From the NCBI GenBank assembly GCA_001604105.1, contig LVAQ01000002.1, forward strand, positions 1 through 64,000: a stretch of 64,000 nt of DNA. Reading direction: 5' to 3'. The stretch's first letter is position 1; each line of letters begins with the position of its first letter. The notes beneath the pieces were generated by a model. It saw only the letters and a list, made by a program, of their open reading frames with translations, had not been told where the DNA came from and did not search any database. The position numbers and the translations under genes are program-made. This document shows, piece by piece, positions 33,297 to 41,494 of the stretch. Source of the DNA: Clostridiales bacterium Firm_11 (GTDB lineage: Bacteria; Bacillota; Clostridia; Christensenellales; Aristaeellaceae).

Positions 33297-34592
33297 TTAT
33301 GCCTCCTTTATATGCGGTTTGATACGGGACAAAAGCGCTTCCGGCGCCATGTGCAGGGGAATCTCGTCCTCTTCTTTGGTGGTCATGTTTCGTACTTTGA
33401 CAACGCCCTTGGCTATCTCATCATCGCCAAGAATGGCTACAAAGGCAGCGCCGAGCTTATCCGCATATTTGAATTGTGCTTTCAAGCTGCGCGCTGCGTG
33501 ATCCATATCTGCCTTCAGTCCTGCCCTGCGAAATGCCAATGTTAATTCAAAAGCATTTCGCGTCAGTGCCTTGCTCAGACTTGCCACAAAAACGTCCGGT
33601 GCGTTGCTGGGTACCTCCAAGCGCTGATCCTCAGGCCTAAGCTGATCCAGAAGCATGACCACGCGTTCCATCCCCATACCAAAACCAACTGCCGGGATGC
33701 TGGGGCCGCCAATCTGCTCGACCAGTTTATCGTAACGGCCGCCTCCGCAGGCTGTCAGTGTACCGCTAGGGGTATCGGTAGTGAGTTCAAACACCGTTTT
33801 GGTATAATAATCTAATCCACGTACGATACCGCTATCGATCACATACGATATCTCCGCGATATCCAGATAGTATTTCAAGTCTGTAAAATGCGCCTCGCAC
33901 TCCTCACAGAGATGATCCAGCATACGGGGCGCTTCGGTCAGTTGCGCCTGGCAGGCGGGATTCTTGCAATCAAGCACGCGCAAGGGATTGGTTTGCGTGC
34001 GTTCCACACAATCTTTGCAGAGGTGATCGGTTTTGGTTTGCAGGTACGCAAGCAGCTGCTGCTGGTATGCCGGGCGGCAATTCGGACAGCCAATCGAATT
34101 GATGCGCAAGGCAACACCCTTTAGACCCATGGAAACCAACACATCCATCGCAGTAAGGATCAGTTCCGCATCCGCCGAGGCTTGCTGCGCACCAAAACAC
34201 TCCATCCCAAACTGATGGTGCTCCCGTAACCTGCCCGCCTGTGGCGCTTCATAGCGGAAATGCGGTGCGTACAGGTAATACATCTTCAGCGGCAATGCTT
34301 GCGCATAGAGTCCTGATTCGATGAAAGCGCGCACCACACCCGCCGTGCTCTCTGGCTTTAGTGTGATTGAGCGATTTCCCTTATCCAGAAAGGTATACAT
34401 TTCTTTGCGCACAACATCGCTGGTTTCACCCGCAGAACGCGAGAACAGCTCCGTATGCTCAAACACAGGCGTCCGGATTTCGGCATAACCCGCCAGTCGA
34501 GCCTTTTCACGCATCAACGCCTCAATCGCTTGCAAACGCGGGCTTTCCGCAGGTAAAACATCCTTGGTTCCCTTGGGAATCCTGGTTAACAT
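33297..34592 (-). CDS. hisS: Histidyl-tRNA synthetase
   Basis: 431 residues, class II. It begins IPKGTKDVLP; motif 2 is FRYEAPQAGRLREHHQFG; the His-specific segments are GLDYYTKTVFE and GGGRYDKL; motif 3 is GFGMGMERV. A central insertion with CPNC, CKDC, CKNPAC and CEEC could bind metal, as in some clostridial enzymes. The ATG at 34592 is chosen with GAGGTG 6 bases upstream. A strong promoter lies at 34623-34652, and I see no T-box in the short leader. Confidence 0.96.
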   Translation of the reverse strand: MLTRIPKGTKDVLPAESPRLQAIEALMREKARLAGYAEIRTPVFEHTELFSRSAGETSDVVRKEMYTFLDKGNRSITLKPESTAGVVRAFIESGLYAQALPLKMYYLYAPHFRYEAPQAGRLREHHQFGMECFGAQQASADAELILTAMDVLVSMGLKGVALRINSIGCPNCRPAYQQQLLAYLQTKTDHLCKDCVERTQTNPLRVLDCKNPACQAQLTEAPRMLDHLCEECEAHFTDLKYYLDIAEISYVIDSGIVRGLDYYTKTVFELTTDTPSGTLTACGGGRYDKLVEQIGGPSIPAVGFGMGMERVVMLLDQLRPEDQRLEVPSNAPDVFVASLSKALTRNAFELTLAFRRAGLKADMDHAARSLKAQFKYADKLGAAFVAILGDDEIAKGVVKVRNMTTKEEDEIPLHMAPEALLSRIKPHIKEA

Positions 34593-34622
34593 CACATTCA
34601 CCTCAATATTGGGCTATTGTGG

Positions 34623-34652
34623 ATTATACACGCGCATTCCAAGCATTGTCAA
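34623..34652 (-). promoter_or_regulatory. Promoter of hisS-aspS
   Basis: On the minus strand, TTGACA, an 18-bp spacer and TATAAT: both boxes are perfect. The start codon is 30 bases beyond the -10, leaving almost no leader. Confidence 0.85.
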
Positions 34653-34733
34653 GGAAAGGCGCAAGGGAATACCCTTCGTTTCACCGGGTTTCTCTGGCGA
34701 GCTTTCACTTGCATTAGCCTGTTTTGTAAAGCA

Positions 34734-34761
34734 GAGCGCTTGACCGAAAAATCAAGCGCTC
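34734..34761 (-). terminator. Hairpin downstream of ftsK
   Basis: GAGCGCTTGA and its exact complement flank an 8-base loop that itself contains five T residues on the minus strand. There is no U tract after the stem. It lies 55 bases past the ftsK stop and probably helps end that transcript. Confidence 0.45.
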
Positions 34762-34815
34762 GTAGCGTCCGTGTTTCTACCATCAGCGTTCAAAAGCTTA
34801 TCAACCATAACACCG

Positions 34816-37800
34816 TTAGCGTAGTAGCGTATCCCGCTGTTGCAGGTACTGCTCATAGCTCATGAGAATCTCCCTTGGCTTGCTGCCCGCGCTTCGGCTG
34901 ACGATATTCTTTGCGGCCATATCGTCAATGAGTCTGCCCGCGCGTGCATAGCCAATTTTCATGCGTCTTTGAAGCATGCTGATGCTTGCTTGCCCATCGG
35001 TGAGCACCATTTCGATGGCTTCCTGCAAGCGTTCATCCACTTCTCCCTCATCCGCGCCCTCGTTTACGCCATCCGCATCCGGTGTATCGGTCGCTTCCAT
35101 GATATCGTTGATGCGCTCATCATAATCCGTGCTCGAATTCATGCCGATATAATCGACAATGTTGCTGATTTCCGCGTCGCTTAAAAAGCAGCCTTGTACA
35201 CGCAATGGCGCTTTTTCCCCGGTCGGGAAATAGAACATATCCCCTTTGCCAAGCAGTTTTTCCGCGCCGTTCATATCCAGAATGGTTCGACTATCGATGC
35301 TGGATGAAACCGCAAAAGCAATGCGTGAAGGAACGTTTGCCTTAATCAAGCCGGTGATTACGTTTACAGTGGGACGCTGCGTCGCCACCACAACGTGGAT
35401 GCCCGCCGCGCGGGCAAGCTGCGCCAGCCGGATGATGCTCTCTTCCACTTCTTTCTTACAGGCCAGCATTAAATCTGAAAGCTCATCAATGATAATCACA
35501 ATCCGCGGGAGTTTGGGTTCATCCCCTGCCACCTTGGCATTGTACGCAGTCAGTTCGCGTACCCCTTTGCTTTGCATTTTATGGTAGCGATCCAGCATCT
35601 CCTGCACCGCCCAAGCCAGCGCCCCTGCCGCCTTGTGCGGATCGCTCACCACTGGAATGAGCAGATGCGGCACCTTGTTATACCCTTGCAGCTCGACAAC
35701 CTTCGGATCAATCATGATCATCCGCACTTCATCCGGTGTGGAGCGGTACAACAGGCTGTTGATAATGGCGTTGATGCAAACTGATTTACCGCTGCCCGTC
35801 TGCCCTGCGATAAGCAAGTGCGGCATCTTCGCCAGATCACAAATGATAGGCCTTCCTGCTATATCTTTGCCTAACGCGACCGATAGCGGCGATTTGGCTT
35901 TGGTCATTTCCGGGCTGGTAAGCACTTCGGCCAGCGAAACAGAAATAATCTCCTTGTTGGGTATTTCCACGCCAAACAGGTTCGTGCCCGGGATAGGCAC
36001 CTCAATGCGTACACCGCCATTTGCCGCCATATCCAGTGCGATGTTATCGGCAATATTCATAATCCGTTTGACGTTAATGCCGCTGGAAACCAACCCCAGC
36101 TCGAAGCGCGTTACCGCTGGACCATGGGTAACACGCTGCACACGCGCCGGGATGCCGAAACTTTCCAGCGTTTTTTCCAGCCGTGCGGCATTGATACGAT
36201 CCTGATCGGTTGTATCGGGCAACCGCTGTGTGTTCAGGTTGAGAAGCTCAATCATTGGATAGGGATAAGGTTTTTTCACTTTTGCAAGGGGTTTGCCGTC
36301 ATCGCCTGTAACTTGTTTAGGAATTTTAATCATCGGTTGACCAATTTGCCCGGTGTCCTTTGGTTTTCGGTAGGCTTCAAATCGGTCAGTATTGCCCTCT
36401 GGATTCCCTGTGGGTGCTTGAGGCGGGCGATAGGCAGCGGTCTGCTGCGCGTAGGTAAGCCGCGCATCATCTGCTGAATTACCATGCCCAATGCCGTACG
36501 GCTGCGCCGCGGTTTCGATATCGTGATTATTCAAGGGCGAACTTCTCGCTTGCATCGGCATAGCGCTTCCTTGGCGCTGCCCAACGACCTTCGCTCCATC
36601 CGCAGGAGACGTTCCTTTTGCGCGCTTCTCCTTGCCAGGAAAAGTATCGGGGTACATAAGCTCATCGTTCAGCGTGCCTTGGATTTCATTCGTCAAATCT
36701 TGCTTACGCCTGCGATTGGCTTCCATGCGTTCAAGAACCCTGAGTGCCTCACGATCCTGTGGAACTGGGTTGGTCATTGCCGCCGGGTTGGCAGTAGCAC
36801 TTGTGTCATCGGTACTTTCGGTGCGTTTGCCGATGCGCGGAAGCTTCAGGCGCCAGCTGGGCGCCTTTACGCCATTTGGCACTTCTGGAACGATCATTTC
36901 GTCATATAGCTGTGGACCCGTCTTTGCGGGCATATTGAACATCGTTTGCTGTGCGGTTGCGTCCTGTATCCCAGACGCCTGCAAATTGCCCTGTACAAAA
37001 GCGCCCCCTGCAAAAGCCATCGCAGCATCGCGATAAGAGGCTGTCTGTTCTGCTTTCGTTCCGGTCTTGACGTTCTCCGCCTTTCGCTCATAGGCAGGGC
37101 GAAGCAGATCGTTTTTATGCTTTTCTTCCTGCTCCCGTTGCTGTTGCTGCTGTTTTTGCAATAGTTTGCGTTGCTTCTCCAACTCGCGCTTCTCCAGGCG
37201 CTCGTCACTGGACTCACGGTAATTCTTGAACACGCTGAAAACATCGAATCTCACAATAAACATGACACAAGTAACACTCAGCGTACCCAGTATCAGCACG
37301 CCCAAGGTGGTACCTGTGAATACCCAAAGCGGCCACGCTGTTAGCATACCCACGGCGCCCGCGAAAGCACCGCTGCTTGCACACATTGTGTAGCACCCTT
37401 TGATGACTTCCCAATACCCGCCAGGGTTTGAGAGCAGCGGCGTGAGGGTTCTGTTATAGGCAATCACATATTCCATGAAGGAAACCGCGCCCTGTTTGGT
37501 TGTACCCACCTTGCTTAAAATATTGATCATTCCAAGTGTGAAGAAATAGATGGCCAGCAGCAACCAATAGACACGCATAGGCGCCCTGCGATACGCCGAG
37601 AAGGCAAACAACACGCCTCCAGAAACAAGAAATAACGGGATGCCTAGGCATAGCCCTCCGCCGAGGCCTTGCATGATACGCTTAATCGTGGTGAAGATCG
37701 TTCCCTGGATACCGCCCACAATCGATAATGTGGATATAACGCCAAGCGCAATGAGCAAAACGCCCATTACGCTTCGAAACATAAGCCCATCCGAATCATA

Positions 37801-37833
37801 GGTTTTTGCCCTGCCCCGTTTTGTCTTATGCAT
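34816..37833 (-). CDS. ftsK: DNA translocase FtsK/SpoIIIE
   Basis: 1005 residues. It pumps chromosomal DNA through the closing septum. Four or five N-terminal membrane segments (about 20-200) are followed by a long linker (about 205-500) rich in Gln, Pro, Asn and Lys with a coiled, Arg/Gln-rich start. The motor follows: alpha domain, Walker A GQTGSGKS near 675, Walker B IVIIIDELSD near 780, ATQRP. The C-terminal gamma winged helix (about 930-1000, ISMLQRRMKIGYARAGRLID) reads DNA polarity. The ATG follows TTGGAGG. The linker is long for a clostridial member. It begins 17 bases after the upstream secreted-protein gene stops. Confidence 0.95.
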   Translation of the reverse strand: MHKTKRGRAKTYDSDGLMFRSVMGVLLIALGVISTLSIVGGIQGTIFTTIKRIMQGLGGGLCLGIPLFLVSGGVLFAFSAYRRAPMRVYWLLLAIYFFTLGMINILSKVGTTKQGAVSFMEYVIAYNRTLTPLLSNPGGYWEVIKGCYTMCASSGAFAGAVGMLTAWPLWVFTGTTLGVLILGTLSVTCVMFIVRFDVFSVFKNYRESSDERLEKRELEKQRKLLQKQQQQQREQEEKHKNDLLRPAYERKAENVKTGTKAEQTASYRDAAMAFAGGAFVQGNLQASGIQDATAQQTMFNMPAKTGPQLYDEMIVPEVPNGVKAPSWRLKLPRIGKRTESTDDTSATANPAAMTNPVPQDREALRVLERMEANRRRKQDLTNEIQGTLNDELMYPDTFPGKEKRAKGTSPADGAKVVGQRQGSAMPMQARSSPLNNHDIETAAQPYGIGHGNSADDARLTYAQQTAAYRPPQAPTGNPEGNTDRFEAYRKPKDTGQIGQPMIKIPKQVTGDDGKPLAKVKKPYPYPMIELLNLNTQRLPDTTDQDRINAARLEKTLESFGIPARVQRVTHGPAVTRFELGLVSSGINVKRIMNIADNIALDMAANGGVRIEVPIPGTNLFGVEIPNKEIISVSLAEVLTSPEMTKAKSPLSVALGKDIAGRPIICDLAKMPHLLIAGQTGSGKSVCINAIINSLLYRSTPDEVRMIMIDPKVVELQGYNKVPHLLIPVVSDPHKAAGALAWAVQEMLDRYHKMQSKGVRELTAYNAKVAGDEPKLPRIVIIIDELSDLMLACKKEVEESIIRLAQLARAAGIHVVVATQRPTVNVITGLIKANVPSRIAFAVSSSIDSRTILDMNGAEKLLGKGDMFYFPTGEKAPLRVQGCFLSDAEISNIVDYIGMNSSTDYDERINDIMEATDTPDADGVNEGADEGEVDERLQEAIEMVLTDGQASISMLQRRMKIGYARAGRLIDDMAAKNIVSRSAGSKPREILMSYEQYLQQRDTLLR

Positions 37834-37850
37834 ACGTCCTCCAACATTGA

Positions 37851-39032
37851 TCAGGTTTGCGTCAGCCGTACAGCATACAGCAGACTGTCTTCATCCGCGT
37901 ACAGAAAAAGTTGCGAACTTTCAAACGTGTAATAATCTGCTGTACCAACGGGCAGGCCATAGGTATAAGCCAACATTTCGTCAAAGTCAACTGTGCTTTC
38001 CGGTGTGCCCAGAATCTCACGCCAGCGTTCCTGCGTGGTGCTTCCGGTTTGGATACCAAACAGATTGCAACGGTAACTGAGCAGGCCAAGCACCTTGGAG
38101 TTCTCAAACCCCTTTGCGAGCGCATCTGTCAGTATTAGTATCTGCCGAAACATGGGCGCCTCCAGTTGGCAGTACCTTCCCCCGGGGTATTGATCCGGCT
38201 CGCGGAGCAATCGATATTCATCGATTAACGCCTGCATAGGATCGCCCAGTTTCGCCCGTATATGGGGCAACTCACCAAGGGATACTTTGTAAGCAATCGC
38301 CGCTTTGATCTGCTCATCACGCAATGGTACTAAACGCAGTGCGAGCGTCACAGGCAATGCGTCGTTCTCTGAAAGCAGGTAGTCATTCAGCTCGTCAAAG
38401 TAGAAATGCGCCGCGCCACTTGTACCCGTCACAAGTGAGAACTGATCTTGATCATAGTAAAAGGTGATCCCATCGCTATCGATGCTGAAAGAATCCCTTG
38501 GAAGGGGCGTTAATGCCCCATTTTCCACATAGCTTCCTAATTCATCCGGGTATGTTTCTTCAAGCGTTTCTTCCATATAACTTACAACCAATTCAGGATC
38601 CGTAAAGAAATCATCTAGGGTCAGCGGTTCCCCCGTTGAAAGACGATAGCAGAGCGCAACGTAAGCTTGTCCGTTTCGCCCATTCTCCATAACGCCTCGC
38701 GCATTGATTACCGCAGAGAAAACATCACCCTCCAAAAATGCCTCAAAATCAACTTGTAAGCCCGTACCGCCCGGCTGTAGCGTTGCCAGCGTGACCATAC
38801 GCTGGGCAATCTTGCCGCGCTCTACGATGGCATTATTGATGCTTTGCTCGATTTCGTTTCCCATCCCTTGCAACTGGGGATAGCGTACCCGATTCTCGCC
38901 GATGATGGTTTCCACAGCCAGCACGGAGGGTGTGGCAGTACTTACCTCCCCCAAAGCCGCGCTTGCAAGCAATAGAATAAAACAGCATAGCGCAATTAAC
39001 ACAGTCCGTCTCCACAATAAAAACATGCGCAT
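37851..39032 (-). CDS. Exported DUF3298/RsiV-like protein
   Basis: 393 residues. Signal peptide (RMFLLWRRTVLIALCCF..., cleavage near ALGEV). The mature part contains a pattern like the DUF4163/DUF3298 pair of RsiV-type proteins: DFEAFLEGDVFSAVINARGVM followed by GEPLTLDDFFTDPE and the ITFYYDQDQF segment. The last 120 residues match nothing I recognise. The ATG at 39032 is chosen because AAGGAG lies 8 bases upstream. It lies directly upstream of ftsK. Function unknown; probably in the outer face of the envelope. Confidence 0.65.
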   Translation of the reverse strand: MRMFLLWRRTVLIALCCFILLLASAALGEVSTATPSVLAVETIIGENRVRYPQLQGMGNEIEQSINNAIVERGKIAQRMVTLATLQPGGTGLQVDFEAFLEGDVFSAVINARGVMENGRNGQAYVALCYRLSTGEPLTLDDFFTDPELVVSYMEETLEETYPDELGSYVENGALTPLPRDSFSIDSDGITFYYDQDQFSLVTGTSGAAHFYFDELNDYLLSENDALPVTLALRLVPLRDEQIKAAIAYKVSLGELPHIRAKLGDPMQALIDEYRLLREPDQYPGGRYCQLEAPMFRQILILTDALAKGFENSKVLGLLSYRCNLFGIQTGSTTQERWREILGTPESTVDFDEMLAYTYGLPVGTADYYTFESSQLFLYADEDSLLYAVRLTQT

Positions 39033-39192
39033 GTGCATCACTCCTTCAGAACAAATATTATACAACATCCGAATCTGTGTTGCAAGTTTGTTACAAATGT
39101 ATCCAGTTTATTTCCTTTTTCAATCCAAACTTGATTATCAGACCGACATTTATGCGAGTGTTGCCCTCGTCCAATAGAGGACAAGGCAACAG

Positions 39193-39222
39193 TTTACTTC
39201 TTTACGACGCATCTGCTATAAT
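39193..39222 (+). promoter_or_regulatory. Promoter of the ybaK gene
   Basis: TTTACT, an 18-bp spacer, and an extended -10 (TGC TATAAT), 39 bases before the start codon. Just upstream lies an imperfect inverted repeat (TGTTGCC...GGCAACA, about 39160-39193). Confidence 0.65.
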
Positions 39223-39260
39223 GATCATGAATCTCGTCCACTTCGTAAAGAAAGGGTTTT

Positions 39261-39740
39261 GTGGTGGTGATGGAGACCAAAACCAATGTGATGCGTATAC
39301 TGGATGGTCGTAAACTCTCATATACGATGCGTCACTATACCGCAGAATCTGGCTTGAATGGCGTTGATATAGCACAAGCCATCGGGGTGAATCGCGATTG
39401 TGCGTTTAAAACACTGGTCGCAAAAGGGCGAAGCAGCCGTTATTTTGTGTTTATGATTCCAGTGGCAAAGGAGCTTGATTTAAAAAAGGCAGCGCAGGTC
39501 ACAGGAGAGAAATCGATTGAAATGATTAAAGCCAAGGAGTTGCTGCCCCTTACTGGGTACGTGCACGGCGGCTGTTCCCCCATTGGCATGAAAAAGACAT
39601 TTCCAACGTACATTGACCAATCTGCACAATCCTGCTGCACAATCTGCTTTAGCGCGGGAAAGGTTGGCTACCAGGTGGAAATGCCGCTTGCCTCACTTCA
39701 AAAAGTCGTTTCGGTACAGGTGGCATTGCTTACCGAATGA
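39261..39740 (+). CDS. ybaK: Cys-tRNA(Pro) deacylase, YbaK/EbsC family
   Basis: 159 residues. It hydrolyses Cys wrongly charged on tRNA-Pro. Family features: KTNVMRILD at the start, DCAFKTLV near 47, FVFMIPVAKELDLKK, and GYVHGGCSPIGMKK near 100, where the invariant Lys and Gly residues lie. Three GTG codons and an ATG follow one another at 39261-39270 after AAAGGG, so the exact start is open by up to three codons. It is the first of a plus-strand group but with a 68-base gap before the next gene. Confidence 0.92.
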   Translation: MVVMETKTNVMRILDGRKLSYTMRHYTAESGLNGVDIAQAIGVNRDCAFKTLVAKGRSSRYFVFMIPVAKELDLKKAAQVTGEKSIEMIKAKELLPLTGYVHGGCSPIGMKKTFPTYIDQSAQSCCTICFSAGKVGYQVEMPLASLQKVVSVQVALLTE

Positions 39741-39808
39741 AACTGATACCCATCACCAGTTCTTCGTCTAATGCAAACAATCAATAGATAGAGTTTGGAG
39801 GCCAAATC

Positions 39809-40513
39809 ATGAGGTTGCACAAATACCTTGCCAGTTGCGGCGTGGCTTCCCGCCGCGCGGCAGAAAAACTGATCGCCGAGGGGCGTGTAAGGGTCAATGA
39901 CATTGCCATAACACACATGGGCTTTACCGTTGAAGCAGGTGATACCGTTACGCTTGATGGTCAAATTGTAATACCAGAAGCAGAAAAGCATTATCTGATG
40001 TATCACAAACCTGCCGGAGAGGTAACCACCGTTACGGATCCAGAAGGCCGCCCAACGGTGCTAGACAAGTTCCGCGATTATCCCGTCCGCCTTTTTCCAG
40101 TGGGCAGATTGGATTATGACAGCGAGGGGCTCATTTTGCTAACCAATGATGGCGAGCTTGCGGAGCATATGCTCCACCCGTCAAGAGAAGTTGAGAAAGT
40201 ATACCTTGCGCGCGTAAGCAATCAGGTATCGCTGGAAAGCGCCAGAAGGATGGAACACGGCGTGATGGTGGACGGCAGACCCACCAGCCCTGCCAAAGCC
40301 CGCATACTGAGCGTGAAACCGCTGTATACGGATATGATGATCACAATCCATGAAGGGCGTAATCGCCAGGTGCGAAAAATGGTTGAAGCGATTGGTCATG
40401 AAGTGGTGCAGTTACGGCGTGTACGGTTTGGACCTCTCAAGCTGAATGACCTGCCACGCGGTATGTGGCGCACGCTGTCAAGCGAGGAGATTATGGCTCT
40501 ACGAATGCTTTGA
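39809..40513 (+). CDS. Pseudouridine synthase, RsuA/RluB family
   Basis: 234 residues. An N-terminal S4 RNA-binding domain (MRLHKYLASCGVASRRAAEKLI) is joined to the catalytic domain with the Asp motif VGRLDYDSEGLILLTNDG near 109-125 and HEGRNRQVRKM near 187. It isomerises a uridine in rRNA; RluB (23S) versus RsuA (16S) cannot be separated by eye, though the short length fits RluB-type Firmicutes enzymes. TTTGGAGG precedes the ATG. Confidence 0.93.
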   Translation: MRLHKYLASCGVASRRAAEKLIAEGRVRVNDIAITHMGFTVEAGDTVTLDGQIVIPEAEKHYLMYHKPAGEVTTVTDPEGRPTVLDKFRDYPVRLFPVGRLDYDSEGLILLTNDGELAEHMLHPSREVEKVYLARVSNQVSLESARRMEHGVMVDGRPTSPAKARILSVKPLYTDMMITIHEGRNRQVRKMVEAIGHEVVQLRRVRFGPLKLNDLPRGMWRTLSSEEIMALRML

Positions 40514-40585
40514 TAGCAGCCCACGCCATTTTAAATGATAAACTGAGCAAATGCAACGCACTGCGTGCTTGCTGATGGAGGGTTC

Positions 40586-41494
40586 ATGAGCGTTTATCAA
40601 CACTGGTTAGCGCAACGGGAGCGCCTGCGGGTATCCCTGCATGACGCTGGTGACACATCCACGGCATACGTGTTCCGCCATGCAATCGCGCAGATTGAAC
40701 AAAACACGATGGCGGAACAAAGCGATGACCTTCTTCGCCAGCAGACGGGTGTTCTTTTCTCCTGCGTCAAGCAATCGTTGAATCTGCTGGATGTTCCCCT
40801 GACAACAAAAGTATGGCTGGCGCATACGCAAGCGGTAAAACCCAGCCGTGAACGCTGGAGCCTGCTTTATGCGCTATCGATTTTGCTTCAGGCGCTTGTG
40901 GGTCTATATGGGTATAGCAATGGGCATGCGTTGATTTGGGTTCCTTTGGCTATTTCCATGGCGGCTACACTGCTCGGGTTTATCGTGCAACGTCGCGGTA
41001 AAAAGCAAAGCGCGACGCAGCAGGATGATATGCGCGTAACTGCCAAACCAGATAGCCCCATGCTGCTGCTCGCCATTGAAGCGCAAATGAAGGCCATCGA
41101 TCGATTTATCAATGATTTTATCTATCTGAACGAACAACTCGATTTTGGACAAAACACACCTGAGCTTCGTTACGCATCCCTGCTGGCAGAGATGATTCAG
41201 GTACTATATACATGCGAAGGCGAAGCTAGGGAGGAGGCCGTTGCCGCCGGCGAACGGCTGCTCACCGCGATGGGGATTTCCGCAGTGCCCTATACGCCGG
41301 AGAGCGCATACCATTTTACCATTCTGCCAAGCTTGGACGAAACGCGCACACTGATGCCCGCGTTGATATCACAGAAGGATGGCCTATTGCTTGCGCGCGG
41401 TACAGCCGCCGTAATCATGCAGCACTCGCAGACAGCTCGGCTATCAGAAAACGGAGCAGAGGCTAGTCCTTCGCCTCAGGAGGATGACAAATGA
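40586..41494 (+). CDS. Two-helix membrane protein paired with the Hsp70-like gene
   Basis: 302 residues. A soluble helical N-terminus (1-88), two membrane segments (about 92-109 and 116-135) with a short loop, a charged linker (RRGKKQSATQQDD), then a helical cytoplasmic domain (about 155-302) rich in Leu, Glu and Ala. No known domain is evident. GGAGGG precedes the ATG at 40586. Its stop codon overlaps the start of the Hsp70-like gene (ATGA), so the two are translationally coupled and probably work as a pair, perhaps as membrane anchor and co-factor. No similarity to GrpE or J-domains is visible. Confidence 0.6.
   Translation: MSVYQHWLAQRERLRVSLHDAGDTSTAYVFRHAIAQIEQNTMAEQSDDLLRQQTGVLFSCVKQSLNLLDVPLTTKVWLAHTQAVKPSRERWSLLYALSILLQALVGLYGYSNGHALIWVPLAISMAATLLGFIVQRRGKKQSATQQDDMRVTAKPDSPMLLLAIEAQMKAIDRFINDFIYLNEQLDFGQNTPELRYASLLAEMIQVLYTCEGEAREEAVAAGERLLTAMGISAVPYTPESAYHFTILPSLDETRTLMPALISQKDGLLLARGTAAVIMQHSQTARLSENGAEASPSPQEDDK

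Noticed and set aside
34593..34815. Possible T-box leader before hisS
   Set aside because: The promoter -10 is only 30 bases from the start codon and the conserved T-box antiterminator word (AGGGTGG..CCGCG) is not found.
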